Notes under the pieces: model-generated
Database searches by the model: none
The model's input: only the letters and a program-made list of their open reading frames with translations
Told to the model about the DNA's origin: nothing
In this document: in pieces, positions 28,330 through 36,797 of the stretch
Layout: each line of letters starts with the position of its first letter
Numbering within the stretch: the first letter of the stretch is position 1
Program-made: the position numbers and the translations under genes
Source of the DNA: Robertmurraya massiliosenegalensis JC6
GTDB lineage: Bacteria > Bacillota > Bacilli > Bacillales > Cytobacillaceae
Assembly (NCBI RefSeq): GCF_000311725.1
Contig: NZ_HE978513.1
Coordinates: 222,252-286,251 of the forward strand
Direction: 5' to 3'
DNA: 64,000 nt

Positions 28330-28377
28330 AAAAGGGCTAAAGACAATCTTATTCTACATCAAAGTTGTCTTCAGCCC
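28330..28377 (-). terminator. Terminator of the Na/Pi cotransporter gene
   Basis: GGGCT and AAGACAA pair with TTGTCTT and AGCCC across one bulge, and five U follow on the minus strand. It is 33 bases after the stop. Confidence 0.8.
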
Positions 28378-28409
28378 AACATTCCAAACTGAGGCATATT
28401 TATTTAATA

Positions 28410-30041
28410 TTAATGTCTTTCTCCCAGAACCGCTTCTGCAATATTTACTGCATGATCGCCGATTCTCTCAAGATTACTGACGATGTCAACGAAAACAATC
28501 CCAGCTTGAGCACTGCATTCTCCAGCACTTAAACGGAGGATATGCTGCTTCCGTAATTTTCTTTCCATCTTATCGATCTTCTCTTCTTTTTTAATGACGT
28601 TTCGCGCCTGCTCTTTATCATTATGATCCAACGCATTAATCGCTTCTTTAACAGTTGAGATCGTCAACTGGAACATTTCTTCAAGCTCGTCCATTGCTGA
28701 ACCAGTTATCTTTACTTTATTTGCAAGTTGATATTCAACTAATTCTAAGACATTTTCATAATGATCACCGATTCTTTCAATATCACGAATCGTATCGACT
28801 AAAACAGAGTGTTCACTAGATTCAGCCTCTGATAAAGAACTTGATGATAGCTCAACTAAATAGTCGGTAATCTTTCTATCTAAATTATTAATCGCATCTT
28901 CAAGCTGAGCTGCAGTGTCTGAATGCTTGGACGATTTTGTTTTCAGATAGTTATTTGTTTCCGTTAATCCTAGTACAGCAAATTGTCCCATTCGAAGAAC
29001 TTCTTCCTTTGCTTGTCCTAAAGCAATCGATGGAGATTGCTCAATAAAGACAGGGTCAAGATGCTTCGCCTTGTATTCCAAAACAGAATCCTCACCAGGA
29101 ATCAACTTCGTTACAATGAGGGCCAAAATTGCTATAAATGGAAACTGAACAATGGTATTGGATACATTAAAAATCCCATGTGCAAAAGCAATTGTCATTT
29201 CTGGATTTAAATGCATCTTATCTTGCAAAAATTCAACAAGAAGTTTAAAAGGTCCTAATATGATCATAAAGATGGTCGTACCAATTAAATTAAATAATAC
29301 ATGGGTTGCCGCTGCTCTTTTTGCTGCTACAGATGCACCAATAGCCGCCAATACAGCTGTTATCGTTGTCCCAATATTATCTCCAAATAGTACAGGGAGT
29401 GCGGCATTTAAGTCAATCAAACCTTCTGAAAATAGCCCCTGTAAGATTCCAATCGTTGCACTTGAACTTTGAACAATCACTGTAAAGAGAGTTCCAATAA
29501 TAACACCGAGAATTGGATTTGAACTCATACTTACCGTAAGTTCATGGAAAGCTTCTAAGCTTCGCAACGGTTTCATTCCGCTACTCATAAGCTCTAAGCC
29601 AAAGAATAAAGCACCAAAACCAAAGACAATTTGTCCAAAGCTATGTACCTTCTTGCTTTTGAAGAAAAATAATAGGATCGAACCTAAAGCAATAATTGGC
29701 AATGCATAGGCACCAACATCAATCCCGATAATAAAGGCTGTTATCGTTGTCCCAATATTGGCACCCATGATAACGCCAATAGCTTGGCGAAGAGTCATAA
29801 ACCCAGCACTTACCAAACCAATGGTGATAGCTGTTGTTCCACTGCTTGACTGGATAAGTGCAGTAACAATAACCCCAGCTAATACTCCCATGAATGGATT
29901 TGTTGTAAAGCGGTCTAATATATCTCTAAGCTTATCTCCGGCAGACTTTTGCAGACCATCGCCCATGTATTTGATCCCAAATAGGAATATCCCTAGTCCA
30001 CCGAGAAACTCAAATATCATCTGTTGAATATCAAAATCCAA
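28410..30041 (-). CDS. Na/Pi cotransporter family protein with PhoU domain
   Basis: A 543-residue protein of the NptA/YjbB type. The membrane part (residues 1-310) has two inverted repeats, each with the QSSS signature (TALIQSSSGTTAI and FTVIVQSSSATIG). The C-terminal 200 residues form a PhoU-like helical domain with two EIED..-type metal motifs (IRDIERIGDHYEN and SNLERIGDHAVNI). It may move phosphate out of, or with sodium into, the cell; direction is unsettled in the family. The start is a TTG with AGGGG nine bases upstream. No Pho box lies in front of it, unlike pstS. Confidence 0.87.
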   Translation of the reverse strand: MDFDIQQMIFEFLGGLGIFLFGIKYMGDGLQKSAGDKLRDILDRFTTNPFMGVLAGVIVTALIQSSSGTTAITIGLVSAGFMTLRQAIGVIMGANIGTTITAFIIGIDVGAYALPIIALGSILLFFFKSKKVHSFGQIVFGFGALFFGLELMSSGMKPLRSLEAFHELTVSMSSNPILGVIIGTLFTVIVQSSSATIGILQGLFSEGLIDLNAALPVLFGDNIGTTITAVLAAIGASVAAKRAAATHVLFNLIGTTIFMIILGPFKLLVEFLQDKMHLNPEMTIAFAHGIFNVSNTIVQFPFIAILALIVTKLIPGEDSVLEYKAKHLDPVFIEQSPSIALGQAKEEVLRMGQFAVLGLTETNNYLKTKSSKHSDTAAQLEDAINNLDRKITDYLVELSSSSLSEAESSEHSVLVDTIRDIERIGDHYENVLELVEYQLANKVKITGSAMDELEEMFQLTISTVKEAINALDHNDKEQARNVIKKEEKIDKMERKLRKQHILRLSAGECSAQAGIVFVDIVSNLERIGDHAVNIAEAVLGERH

Positions 30042-30243
30042 ACTCTTCAGCCCCTATATTGTAAAATAATATAATAGGTCTTTAAAAAACCCTTTATCAT
30101 TATGCTCTATCGGTCGTCATAATGTAAATAATTTATGATGCAAATTTACAATTCCTTAATAAAAGAGTCTTATATTACAAATATGTTACATATTATATTA
30201 ATTATAATTTAATGCAACCTATTTTTTAGCATAGATTATTTTC

Positions 30244-30272
30244 TTGTATTGATGCTAGGCACAGGCTAAAAT
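30244..30272 (+). promoter_or_regulatory. Sigma-A promoter of the DUF1189 gene
   Basis: TTGTAT, a 17-bp spacer and TAAAAT lie 31 bases before the ATG at 30303, giving a short leader with a GGGTGG ribosome binding site. Confidence 0.55.
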
Positions 30273-30302
30273 GATTAAAGAATACATAAAGGGTGGTTTT
30301 TA

Positions 30303-31076
30303 ATGAATATTTTTAAGCAGCTCATTTTGAGCATATATTCGCCTAAAGCAATCGCATCTTGGCGCTATCAAGGCATAGGTAAGACGATATTATTTGTCTT
30401 TTTACTTGTCCTTATTTCGATCATTCCAATATCCGTACAACTGAGTACAGATATTGTCAATGGATTTAACGTCGTTAAAGATTCAATTGAAGAAGAAATT
30501 CCCGAGTTTATCATTAAAGATGGGGAACTCATTTCTGAACAGCAAGCTCCCGTTATGATTGAAAACGATGGTTTTTCCATTATATTTGATTCGACTGGAG
30601 AAATCGGCTTAAACGATTTAGATCTATCTGTTAATTCAATTGCACTTTTAAAAAATGACTTTGCCGTCATTATCCCGGGTGGAACGGTTGATCATTTTTC
30701 TTATTCTGCAATGGACATAGCATTAGCGAAAGAGGATATTGCAAAGTTTATTCAATCCCTTGACTCGCTTTTAGCCATTATCATCCCCATCTTAGTTATC
30801 CTTATTTACCTTTTCTCAAGCGCAATGAAGTTTATTGGGATATCTGTTCTAGCACTATTTGGATTACTCATTCAAAAAACGGGTAATAAACTTAAATATC
30901 GACATATGTGGAGGATCGCTGCTTATAGTATTGTCATCCCAACATTATTTTTCATGGTTATGGATATCTTCCGCACAGCCGTTCCTTTTGGTTTTATGTT
31001 AAACTGGCTCGTCTCTATACTAGTGTTGTTCCTAGCTTTAAAAGAAATCCCACCGGAAAAGGAAGAAGAATTGTAA
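30303..31076 (+). CDS. yqgB: DUF1189 membrane protein (YqgB-like)
   Basis: A 257-residue protein of the DUF1189 family, starting MNIFKQLILSIYSPK. The family N-terminus SxYxPKxIAxWRxQGIGKTI is present. One membrane helix at 27-46 is followed by an extracytoplasmic domain of about 100 residues, then three or four helices (150-250) and an acidic tail. Function is unknown. B. subtilis YqgB is of similar size and position; the symbol rests on that. It is followed by its own terminator and then yqfZ. Confidence 0.7.
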   Translation: MNIFKQLILSIYSPKAIASWRYQGIGKTILFVFLLVLISIIPISVQLSTDIVNGFNVVKDSIEEEIPEFIIKDGELISEQQAPVMIENDGFSIIFDSTGEIGLNDLDLSVNSIALLKNDFAVIIPGGTVDHFSYSAMDIALAKEDIAKFIQSLDSLLAIIIPILVILIYLFSSAMKFIGISVLALFGLLIQKTGNKLKYRHMWRIAAYSIVIPTLFFMVMDIFRTAVPFGFMLNWLVSILVLFLALKEIPPEKEEEL

Positions 31077-31080
31077 GAAC

Positions 31081-31110
31081 AAAAAACGCGGGAATTCTCG
31101 CGTTTTTTTT
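31081..31110 (+). terminator. Terminator of the DUF1189 gene
   Basis: AAAAAACGCG pairs with CGCGTTTTTT around a GGAATTCT loop, with eight T in total. It is five bases after the stop. Confidence 0.85.
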
Positions 31111-31170
31111 GTACTATTTTTGAATGGACGAGCATATACATGGAAAAATCCCATTAAAGGAGAAAATTCC

Positions 31171-31509
31171 ATGAAACGTCTATTCGTCCTACTATTAATC
31201 GTAGCAACGATTTTTGCCATTTATTATGATTTAAGTAAAGGAACTCTTCCTATTGCAATCGAAACGAGTACGCAAGCTCAAGTGGAAACAGAAACAACGC
31301 TCGAGCCAAGCATCGATTATTTCGAACAAGAAGTGCAAAGTGGTGACACGGTCCTTTCCATTATTGAGAGACAATTAGACGGACCTATCCCTGTTCCAAT
31401 AGATGATATTACGAGTGATTTTAGCAAGCTGAATGATGGAATAGAAGCAAATAAAATTCAGGTCGGCAAGGTCTATCATTTCCCAGATTATAGAAAATTA
31501 CATGAATAA
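31171..31509 (+). CDS. yqfZ: YqfZ-like LysM-type exported protein
   Basis: A 112-residue protein with an N-terminal membrane or signal helix (about 3-19) and a C-terminal LysM-like segment. The latter is seen in VQSGDTVLSIIERQ and KIQVGKVYHFPDY. B. subtilis YqfZ, just upstream of ispG, has the same layout. It probably sits at the outer face of the membrane or in the forespore wall; the role is unknown. I chose ATG 31171, preceded by AAAGGAG; the frame is open further upstream without another site. Confidence 0.75.
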   Translation: MKRLFVLLLIVATIFAIYYDLSKGTLPIAIETSTQAQVETETTLEPSIDYFEQEVQSGDTVLSIIERQLDGPIPVPIDDITSDFSKLNDGIEANKIQVGKVYHFPDYRKLHE

Positions 31510-31531
31510 TCCATTTAAACCAGTAAGTTTC

Positions 31532-31561
31532 TTGTCAAGTTAATCCTTTCACTGATACAAT
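31532..31561 (+). promoter_or_regulatory. Sigma-A promoter of ispG
   Basis: TTGTCA, an 18-bp spacer and TACAAT (5 of 6 in each box) lie about 105 bases before the ispG start. A second TATAAT at 31578-31583 has no -35 partner. Confidence 0.5.
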
Positions 31562-31665
31562 TAACTCATATTAGCATTATAATGATAGTTGAATTCAATT
31601 TCCTAATCCTATTTTTGAAATTGGTTCAGGTGCTTATTTCTTTTAGAAAAAGGAGAGAATCACTT

Positions 31666-32784
31666 TTGAGTGAAATTATACATCGTACAAAAACCCGTCC
31701 CGTTAAGGTTGGCAACCTAACTATTGGTGGAAATAATGAACTTGCAATCCAAAGTATGACAACAACTAAAACACATGATGTTGAAGCTACTGTGGCTCAA
31801 ATTAAGAGACTTGAGGAAGCAGGTTGTCAAATCGTTCGCGTTGCTTGTCCAGATGAACGTGCTGCAAATGCAATTGCAGATATAAAGAAACAAATTAATA
31901 TTCCACTTGTTGTCGATATCCATTTTGATTATAAGCTTGCCCTTAAAGCTATCGAGGGTGGTGCTGATAAAATTCGTATCAACCCAGGTAATATCGGGAA
32001 GAGAGAAAAAGTCGAAGCCGTTGTAAAAGCCGCTAAAGAAAAAGGAATTCCGATTCGAATTGGCGTAAATGCAGGATCCTTGGAGAAGCGTATTATTGAA
32101 AAATACGGCTACCCAACTGCTGATGGTATGGTTGAAAGTGCTCTTCATCATATCAAGATTCTAGAAGATTTAGATTTCCATGATATCATCGTATCGATGA
32201 AGGCTTCAGATGTAAACTTGGCGATCGAAGCTTATGAAAAAGCTGCAAAAGCATTTGATTATCCATTACATTTAGGAATCACAGAGTCTGGAACATTATT
32301 CGCTGGCACAGTAAAAAGTGCCGCAGGATTAGGCGCTATCCTTAGCAAAGGAATTGGTAACACTTTACGTATTTCATTAAGTGCGGATCCTGTGGAAGAA
32401 GTGAAAGTTGCGAGAGAGCTACTTAAATCATTCGGCCTCTCGTCAAATGCAGCTACATTAATCTCATGCCCTACATGTGGACGGATTGAAATTGACCTCA
32501 TCAGCATCGCAAATGAAGTTGAAGAATATATTTCAACAATTAAAGCTCCCATTAAGGTCGCTGTTCTTGGCTGTGCAGTAAATGGTCCTGGAGAAGCGCG
32601 TGAAGCTGATATCGGCATTGCTGGAGCTCGTGGAGAGGGACTACTCTTCCGTAAAGGGAAAATTGTCCGTAAAGTCCCCGAAGAAACGATGGTCGACGAA
32701 CTCAAGAAAGAAATTGACCAAATCGCTGCAGAATACTTTGCCAAAAAAGAGGAAGAAGCAAAAGCTACAGCAACAATCCAATAA
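31666..32784 (+). CDS. ispG: 4-hydroxy-3-methylbut-2-enyl diphosphate synthase
   Basis: A 372-residue iron-sulfur enzyme of the MEP isoprenoid pathway, converting MEcPP to HMBPP. It has an N-terminal TIM barrel and a C-terminal cluster domain with ligands in SCPTCGR and [10 protein letters not shown]. The start is a TTG at 31666 ([10 protein letters not shown]) with AAGGAGAG eight to ten bases upstream. The frame extends another 84 bases, but those codons run through the promoter region. ispH, the next enzyme of the pathway, is at 40183. Confidence 0.95.
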   Translation: MSEIIHRTKTRPVKVGNLTIGGNNELAIQSMTTTKTHDVEATVAQIKRLEEAGCQIVRVACPDERAANAIADIKKQINIPLVVDIHFDYKLALKAIEGGADKIRINPGNIGKREKVEAVVKAAKEKGIPIRIGVNAGSLEKRIIEKYGYPTADGMVESALHHIKILEDLDFHDIIVSMKASDVNLAIEAYEKAAKAFDYPLHLGITESGTLFAGTVKSAAGLGAILSKGIGNTLRISLSADPVEEVKVARELLKSFGLSSNAATLISCPTCGRIEIDLISIANEVEEYISTIKAPIKVAVLGCAVNGPGEAREADIGIAGARGEGLLFRKGKIVRKVPEETMVDELKKEIDQIAAEYFAKKEEEAKATATIQ

Positions 32785-32824
32785 AAATACGAGGCTTGGC
32801 CATGTGCCGAGCCTCGTATTTTTA
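32783..32824 (+). terminator. Terminator overlapping the ispG stop
   Basis: AAAAATACGAGGCT pairs with AGCCTCGTATTTTT, with an inner GGC/GCC. The A side overlaps the TAA stop of ispG. It can also serve yqfX from the other strand. Confidence 0.88.
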
Positions 32825-32857
32825 TATAACCTTTCAAGTGCTCCTAGCTTGAAAAGC

Positions 32858-33232
32858 TTAAAAAAATGGGAGAATGAACATCCCTAATATAATGGATACA
32901 GCTCCAATCCCGATCGCCCAGCTACCGAGACTTTTTGCTCCTCTACGTCGTGCAACAAAACCGAGCACGATACCTGCTGCCCCAAACAAAATTGGAGAAA
33001 CAAATAAAGATAAAATCGAGAGGATGATAGCAGCAAAGCCCATTCCAGTTCCTCCGGCTCCTGCATCTACATCTCGTTCTTCTTTATACTCTCTTCCAAA
33101 AGAGACTGGTGCAGCCATTTCAGCTGAGGTTTCCTCTAAATAATCTGCAGTTCTCGATTGATAACTCGTTTCTAAGCCCTCATCGTCCTTTTGTAAATTG
33201 ACAATAGGGGCGTTACGTTCTTGATCTGCCAT
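32858..33232 (-). CDS. yqfX: YqfX-like membrane protein
   Basis: A 124-residue protein. Residues 1-65 are polar and disordered-looking, and two membrane helices (about 66-90 and 99-122) are rich in glycine and alanine, separated by a basic VARRRGAKS loop. Position between ispG and yqfW fits B. subtilis YqfX; function is unknown. I chose ATG 33230-33232 (MADQERNAP), with GAGGG nine bases upstream. An ATG eleven codons earlier has no ribosome binding site. Confidence 0.72.
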   Translation of the reverse strand: MADQERNAPIVNLQKDDEGLETSYQSRTADYLEETSAEMAAPVSFGREYKEERDVDAGAGGTGMGFAAIILSILSLFVSPILFGAAGIVLGFVARRRGAKSLGSWAIGIGAVSIILGMFILPFF

Positions 33233-33396
33233 ATTTAAAATCCCTCGCTTTCTTAATAGGAGCATTAATATTGTTTTACAGACGGTGTGATTTTAAAAGT
33301 GTTAAAGTCTGTCAATAGAGGATCTTACGATAACTCTACATATTTTTACATGAACTTGTTAAAATGGTGGAGTAAAGCAAAAAAAGGAGACAGAAA

Positions 33397-33963
33397 ATGA
33401 AGAAAAGACTCGGCATCGATATCGATGGCACCGTAACACGTCCCGAAACAATCCTCCCTTATATAAATGAAGCGTTTGGCTTATCATTATCATTAGAGGA
33501 TGTTACAGACTATGATTTATCCCTGTTAGTGGATATTCCAGCAGCAGAATTTGCTAAGTGGTGGCTTAACATTGAGCCAAAGGTTTATGAAAACTCTCCT
33601 TTAGCCGATGAAGTAAAAAACGTATTATTTGAATGGGAAAAGAGGCATGAGCTCTATTTTATTAGTGCTCGCAGCAGCCACTTATTAGATGTAACTGAGG
33701 AGTGGTTTAAGAGGGAAGGCATACCCTTTCATCATATTGAATTAACTGGATCGCATGATAAAATTCAAATGATCAAAAAACATGGGCTTGACTTATTTAT
33801 GGAGGATAAGCATGATAATGCTGTTATGATACATGAAAACTGTCAAATTCCCGTCCTTCTCTTCAATACCCCTTATAATCAAAGCTTCGTTCCAAAAGGC
33901 GTGATACGAATCAATAATTGGTTAGAAGCAAAAACATGGGTGGATGAATGGTCTAAGAACTAG
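33397..33963 (+). CDS. yqfW: HAD-family putative nucleotidase YqfW
   Basis: A 188-residue HAD-superfamily phosphatase of the 5'-(deoxy)nucleotidase type. Motif I is DIDGTVTRP (the nucleophile and acid aspartates), motif II is in ISARSS, and motif IV in MEDKHDN. The substrate is probably a nucleoside monophosphate, by family. The ATG has AAAGGAGAC in front. It is a single-gene unit followed by the 33988-34253 repeat. Confidence 0.85.
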   Translation: MKKRLGIDIDGTVTRPETILPYINEAFGLSLSLEDVTDYDLSLLVDIPAAEFAKWWLNIEPKVYENSPLADEVKNVLFEWEKRHELYFISARSSHLLDVTEEWFKREGIPFHHIELTGSHDKIQMIKKHGLDLFMEDKHDNAVMIHENCQIPVLLFNTPYNQSFVPKGVIRINNWLEAKTWVDEWSKN

Positions 33964-33987
33964 CAAGAAAAAAGCTCTTACAAAAAG

Positions 33988-34253
33988 AGGAAGCTTCGGT
34001 TTGAGGTTAGTCTAATTCGCTCCAACCATCTCTCACCATTAAGCGGAATTTTTCCTGTTATCTCCTCCTTGGAGTTCCTTTTAGGAGAAATAACGGAAGA
34101 TTTTCCGCTTATGGAGGGCAAAATCGTTTATTTTAGCATTTTTTGAGGGAATAGCAGGAATTTTTCCTGTTATGTCAGCTCTTTTTCATGATGCTTGCTC
34201 ATTAAGCGGAATTTTTCCTGTTATCTTTTCATACCAATAGTGTTTATACGAAC
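33988..34253 (+). repeat. Dispersed intergenic repeat, copy A
   Basis: A 266-bp element between yqfW and zur that recurs at 57680-57938. It contains four 21-bp units: direct at 34041-34061, inverted at 34090-34110, direct at 34153-34173 and direct at 34204-34224. The three direct units share GGAATTTTTCCTGTTAT. Units 1 and 2 can pair into a long imperfect hairpin with an inner CTCCT/AGGAG stem. No open frame of note and no target duplication are seen. It fills the 343-bp gap between yqfW and the zur terminator. Confidence 0.85.
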
Positions 34254-34276
34254 GAGGAATTTATAAATTCCTCTAC

Positions 34277-34314
34277 AAAAAAATGCACAGAGTGAATGAC
34301 TACACTCTATGCAT
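34277..34314 (-). terminator. Terminator overlapping the zur stop
   Basis: ATGCA and AGAGTG pair with CACTCT and (A)TGCAT around one bulge, with seven U after it on the minus strand. The upstream arm includes the last codon and TAG stop of zur. Confidence 0.85.
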
Positions 34315-34720
34315 TACACTCGGGACAACGCCCGTAAATTTCAAATTTATGTCCAGATATGTCAAACCCCTGTAAATTTTCGCTTAAGCTTTGCATCGGA
34401 CATGTTTCAATTTCCTTTGTCTTCCCACAATCTAAGCATATAAAATGATGGTGGTGAGACGTATGGGAACAAGTGAAACGAAAGTGTTTTTCACCAGATA
34501 ACTCAGTCATTTCAAAAATCCCCAAATCAACAAAGATCGAGAGATTCCGGTAGATCGTATCGAAACTTAAACCTGGATAGTCGTCCTTCATTTGATCGAG
34601 GACATCCTTAGCGGTTAAATATTTCTCACTATTAGAAAAAAGTTCTAGCATCTCTTCTCTTTTCCCTGTATGCTTGTACCCTCTTTCCTTTAATAACTGT
34701 AATGCTTCATTTACATTCAT
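34307..34720 (-). CDS. zur: Zinc uptake regulator Zur
   Basis: A 137-residue Fur-family repressor. The winged helix spans residues 1-85, with recognition segment [12 protein letters not shown]. The C-terminal dimer domain has the histidine cluster [10 protein letters not shown] and two CxxC pairs (CLDC and CPEC) for structural zinc. Its ATG overlaps the znuB stop by four bases, so it is the third gene of znuC-znuB-zur. The Zur box before znuC makes it self-regulated. Confidence 0.9.
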   Translation of the reverse strand: MNVNEALQLLKERGYKHTGKREEMLELFSNSEKYLTAKDVLDQMKDDYPGLSFDTIYRNLSIFVDLGIFEMTELSGEKHFRFTCSHTSHHHHFICLDCGKTKEIETCPMQSLSENLQGFDISGHKFEIYGRCPECNA

Positions 34721-35577
34721 GCTTTCACCCCATTTTTAACAGGTCTGGATGAGCTTATTTTCTTTAAGCCAATCGTGACAACCAATATGATTACTGCGAT
34801 CATAACAATAGTTCCACCTGGTGCCAAGTCTAAATAATAAGAAAGTACTAATCCACCTAGAACAGAGGTCTCGCCGAACAAGATAGAATAGAAAATCGTC
34901 TCTTTAAAACCCCTTGCAATTCGTATACTTGCTGCGACAGGCAAAGTCATTAAAGAAGAAACTAACAAAATTCCGACAATTCTCATCGATGCAGCAATAA
35001 CGAGAGCCACCATTATAATAAAAATAAAATGAATGCTTTTTACAGCTATCCCAGATGCTTTCGCATGCTCTTCATCAAAAGATAATAAAAATAACTCTTT
35101 GTATAAAAGAATAATCGCCGCAATGACAAATACACTGATTAACAAAATCGTATATAAATCAGTGCGACTTACAGCACTGACACTCCCAAACAAATAACCA
35201 AACAAATCGGTGTTAAAACCATCTGCAAGGGAAATAAAGATAGCTCCTAACCCAATTCCCCCTGATAAAATAATCGGAATAGCTAACTCTTGATAATGCT
35301 TATAAACAGTGCGTAGCTTTTCGATAAATAATGAGCCCCCAACAGAAAAGACCATTCCCATATATAAAGGATTGAGCCCACTCATCACCATGAATTTTTT
35401 TTCAAGGAGAAGACTTGCTGCAATCCCGGCTAATGTGACATGACTTAACGCATCTGCGATAAGAGACAAACGCCTTACAACGATAAAAACTCCTAATAAT
35501 GGAGCAATGATTCCAATAATCATTCCCGTTAGGAAGGCATTTTGTAAAAATTCATATTGTAGTAAATCCCGGATCAT
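34717..35577 (-). CDS. znuB: Zinc ABC transporter permease ZnuB
   Basis: A 286-residue ABC-3 family permease with about eight membrane helices and the [16 protein letters not shown] coupling motif near residues 37-52. Association with zur, the Zur box and an ATPase gene makes zinc the probable substrate, although family members also carry manganese. It begins two bases after znuC and overlaps zur by four. Confidence 0.87.
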   Translation of the reverse strand: MIRDLLQYEFLQNAFLTGMIIGIIAPLLGVFIVVRRLSLIADALSHVTLAGIAASLLLEKKFMVMSGLNPLYMGMVFSVGGSLFIEKLRTVYKHYQELAIPIILSGGIGLGAIFISLADGFNTDLFGYLFGSVSAVSRTDLYTILLISVFVIAAIILLYKELFLLSFDEEHAKASGIAVKSIHFIFIIMVALVIAASMRIVGILLVSSLMTLPVAASIRIARGFKETIFYSILFGETSVLGGLVLSYYLDLAPGGTIVMIAVIILVVTIGLKKISSSRPVKNGVKA

Positions 35578-35579
35578 GT

Positions 35580-36359
35580 TTAAACTCCTTCATGATGATG
35601 ATGTTCGTGAGAAAGCAAATGAACATCATGACCATAAATCTGTGACATATCATTGAGTTGTAGCTGTTCAAATTCCTCTGTTTTCCCGTGGAAATGCAAA
35701 TATTTATTTAAACATGCTACATGTGATACTTTATCAGAAATCGTCCCGATATCATGGGTAACTAAAAGAAGTGTAATTCCACGCTCCTTATTTAAATGCG
35801 CAAGCATCTCATAAAAAGATTGAACATTCTGTGCGTCTACCCCAACGGTAGGTTCATCGAGAATCAACAACTTTGGCTCACTTACCAATGCTCTTGCTAT
35901 AAACACTCTCTGCTGTTGCCCTCCTGAAAGCTGGCCAATATTCCTGTTCATATACTCAATTAATCCAACTGATTCAATGGCCTCTTTAATCTTCCGATGT
36001 TCTTCTGCCCGCAAAAATTTAAAAAGGCCGACTTTCTTTGTTAACCCACTGCTTACGACCTCATATACAGTAGCAGGAAATCCTGTATTAAATGAATTTG
36101 CTTTTTGAGAAACAAATCCGATTTGGTGCCAATCCTTAAAACGATGAATCTCTTCCCCAAAAAGGCGAATATGCCCTTGTTGTAACTTTAGGAGACCAAG
36201 AATCAACTTTAATAAGGTTGACTTCCCTGATCCATTCGGACCCACAACGGCTAAGAAAGCTCCCATAGGAATCGTTAGTTCAATATTTTCTAAAACATTT
36301 TCCTTTTCATAATGAAAAGACAAATGATCAATTTCGATAATTGGTTGCTCGGCATTCAT
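35580..36359 (-). CDS. znuC: Zinc ABC transporter ATPase ZnuC
   Basis: A 259-residue ATPase. Walker A is GPNGSGKST, the signature LSGGQQQR, Walker B LLILDEPT, and the switch histidine is in LLVTHD. The C-terminus carries a histidine-rich tail (HEHHHHEG) that may bind zinc. I chose ATG 36357-36359 (MNAEQPIIEI), with AGGTG five bases before; a TTG 21 bases upstream has no site. No substrate-binding protein gene follows, so the ZnuA partner must be elsewhere. Confidence 0.88.
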   Translation of the reverse strand: MNAEQPIIEIDHLSFHYEKENVLENIELTIPMGAFLAVVGPNGSGKSTLLKLILGLLKLQQGHIRLFGEEIHRFKDWHQIGFVSQKANSFNTGFPATVYEVVSSGLTKKVGLFKFLRAEEHRKIKEAIESVGLIEYMNRNIGQLSGGQQQRVFIARALVSEPKLLILDEPTVGVDAQNVQSFYEMLAHLNKERGITLLLVTHDIGTISDKVSHVACLNKYLHFHGKTEEFEQLQLNDMSQIYGHDVHLLSHEHHHHEGV

Positions 36360-36382
36360 CATATCACCTAGTTTTTTCAAAT

Positions 36383-36405
36383 TAAATTAGAATCATTACG
36401 ATTTA
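36383..36405. promoter_or_regulatory. Zur operator
   Basis: TAAATTAGAAT, a C and ATTACGATTTA form a 23-bp dyad. The right half is identical to the Bacillus Zur box half TAAATCGTAAT (complement), and the left half agrees at 8 of 11. It lies between the -10 box and znuC, covering the start point. Confidence 0.88.
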
Positions 36406-36407
36406 GT

Positions 36408-36436
36408 AGTATACAGGATGTAACCCTTTATGTAAA
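36408..36436 (-). promoter_or_regulatory. Sigma-A promoter of znuC-znuB-zur
   Basis: On the minus strand TTTACA, a 17-bp spacer and TATACT. The Zur box begins two bases downstream of the -10, so bound Zur would block the polymerase. Confidence 0.82.
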
Positions 36437-36503
36437 GCTTTATGCTGTCTGTCACAACTGGATAACCATGCTCATAAAATAAATTTGAAGGGGCGTGGGA
36501 CAT

Positions 36504-36758
36504 GTGAAAATTTTCCAGAAAATCATTAATCATAAAATCAATTCCATTACAGGAAAAGAATTACTTAAATATGGTAAACAATTTCAAGTTAGTATTACCA
36601 ATGAGCAAGCAAACAAAATAGCCGCTCATTTAAGAGGAAGAAATGTCAATATTTTTAATGACGATGAAAGAACAAAAGTCATTAGTGAAATTGCGAAAAT
36701 AGTAGGCCCTGACAAAGCCAATGAAATCAATCGTATATTTGTTAGTTTTACTAGGTAA
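36504..36758 (+). CDS. yqfT: DUF2624 protein (YqfT-like)
   Basis: An 84-residue soluble, helical protein of the DUF2624 family: KIFQKIINHKINSIT, then LKYGKQFQVSITNEQA and a C-terminal helix. B. subtilis YqfT has the same size and locus; function is unknown. The start is uncertain: I prefer the GTG at 36504, with GAAGGGG about ten bases before it; another GTG lies three codons upstream. It is divergent from znuC and so shares the Zur box region. Confidence 0.68.
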   Translation: MKIFQKIINHKINSITGKELLKYGKQFQVSITNEQANKIAAHLRGRNVNIFNDDERTKVISEIAKIVGPDKANEINRIFVSFTR

Positions 36759-36765
36759 AATATCG

Positions 36766-36797
36766 AAATCCACTCAGGGTATGAGTGGATTTCCTTT
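36766..36797 (+). terminator. Terminator of yqfT
   Basis: AAATCCACTCA pairs with TGAGTGGATTT across a GGGTA loop, followed by CCTTTT. It also reaches the nfo stop on the other strand. Confidence 0.75.

Noticed and set aside
32259-32837. Minus-strand frame of 192 codons across ispG
   Set aside because: It is antisense to the conserved ispG and runs through its terminator.
33988-34253. The repeat element as a CRISPR array
   Set aside because: Units are unevenly spaced, one is inverted, and the spaces between units are conserved between copies, unlike CRISPR spacers.
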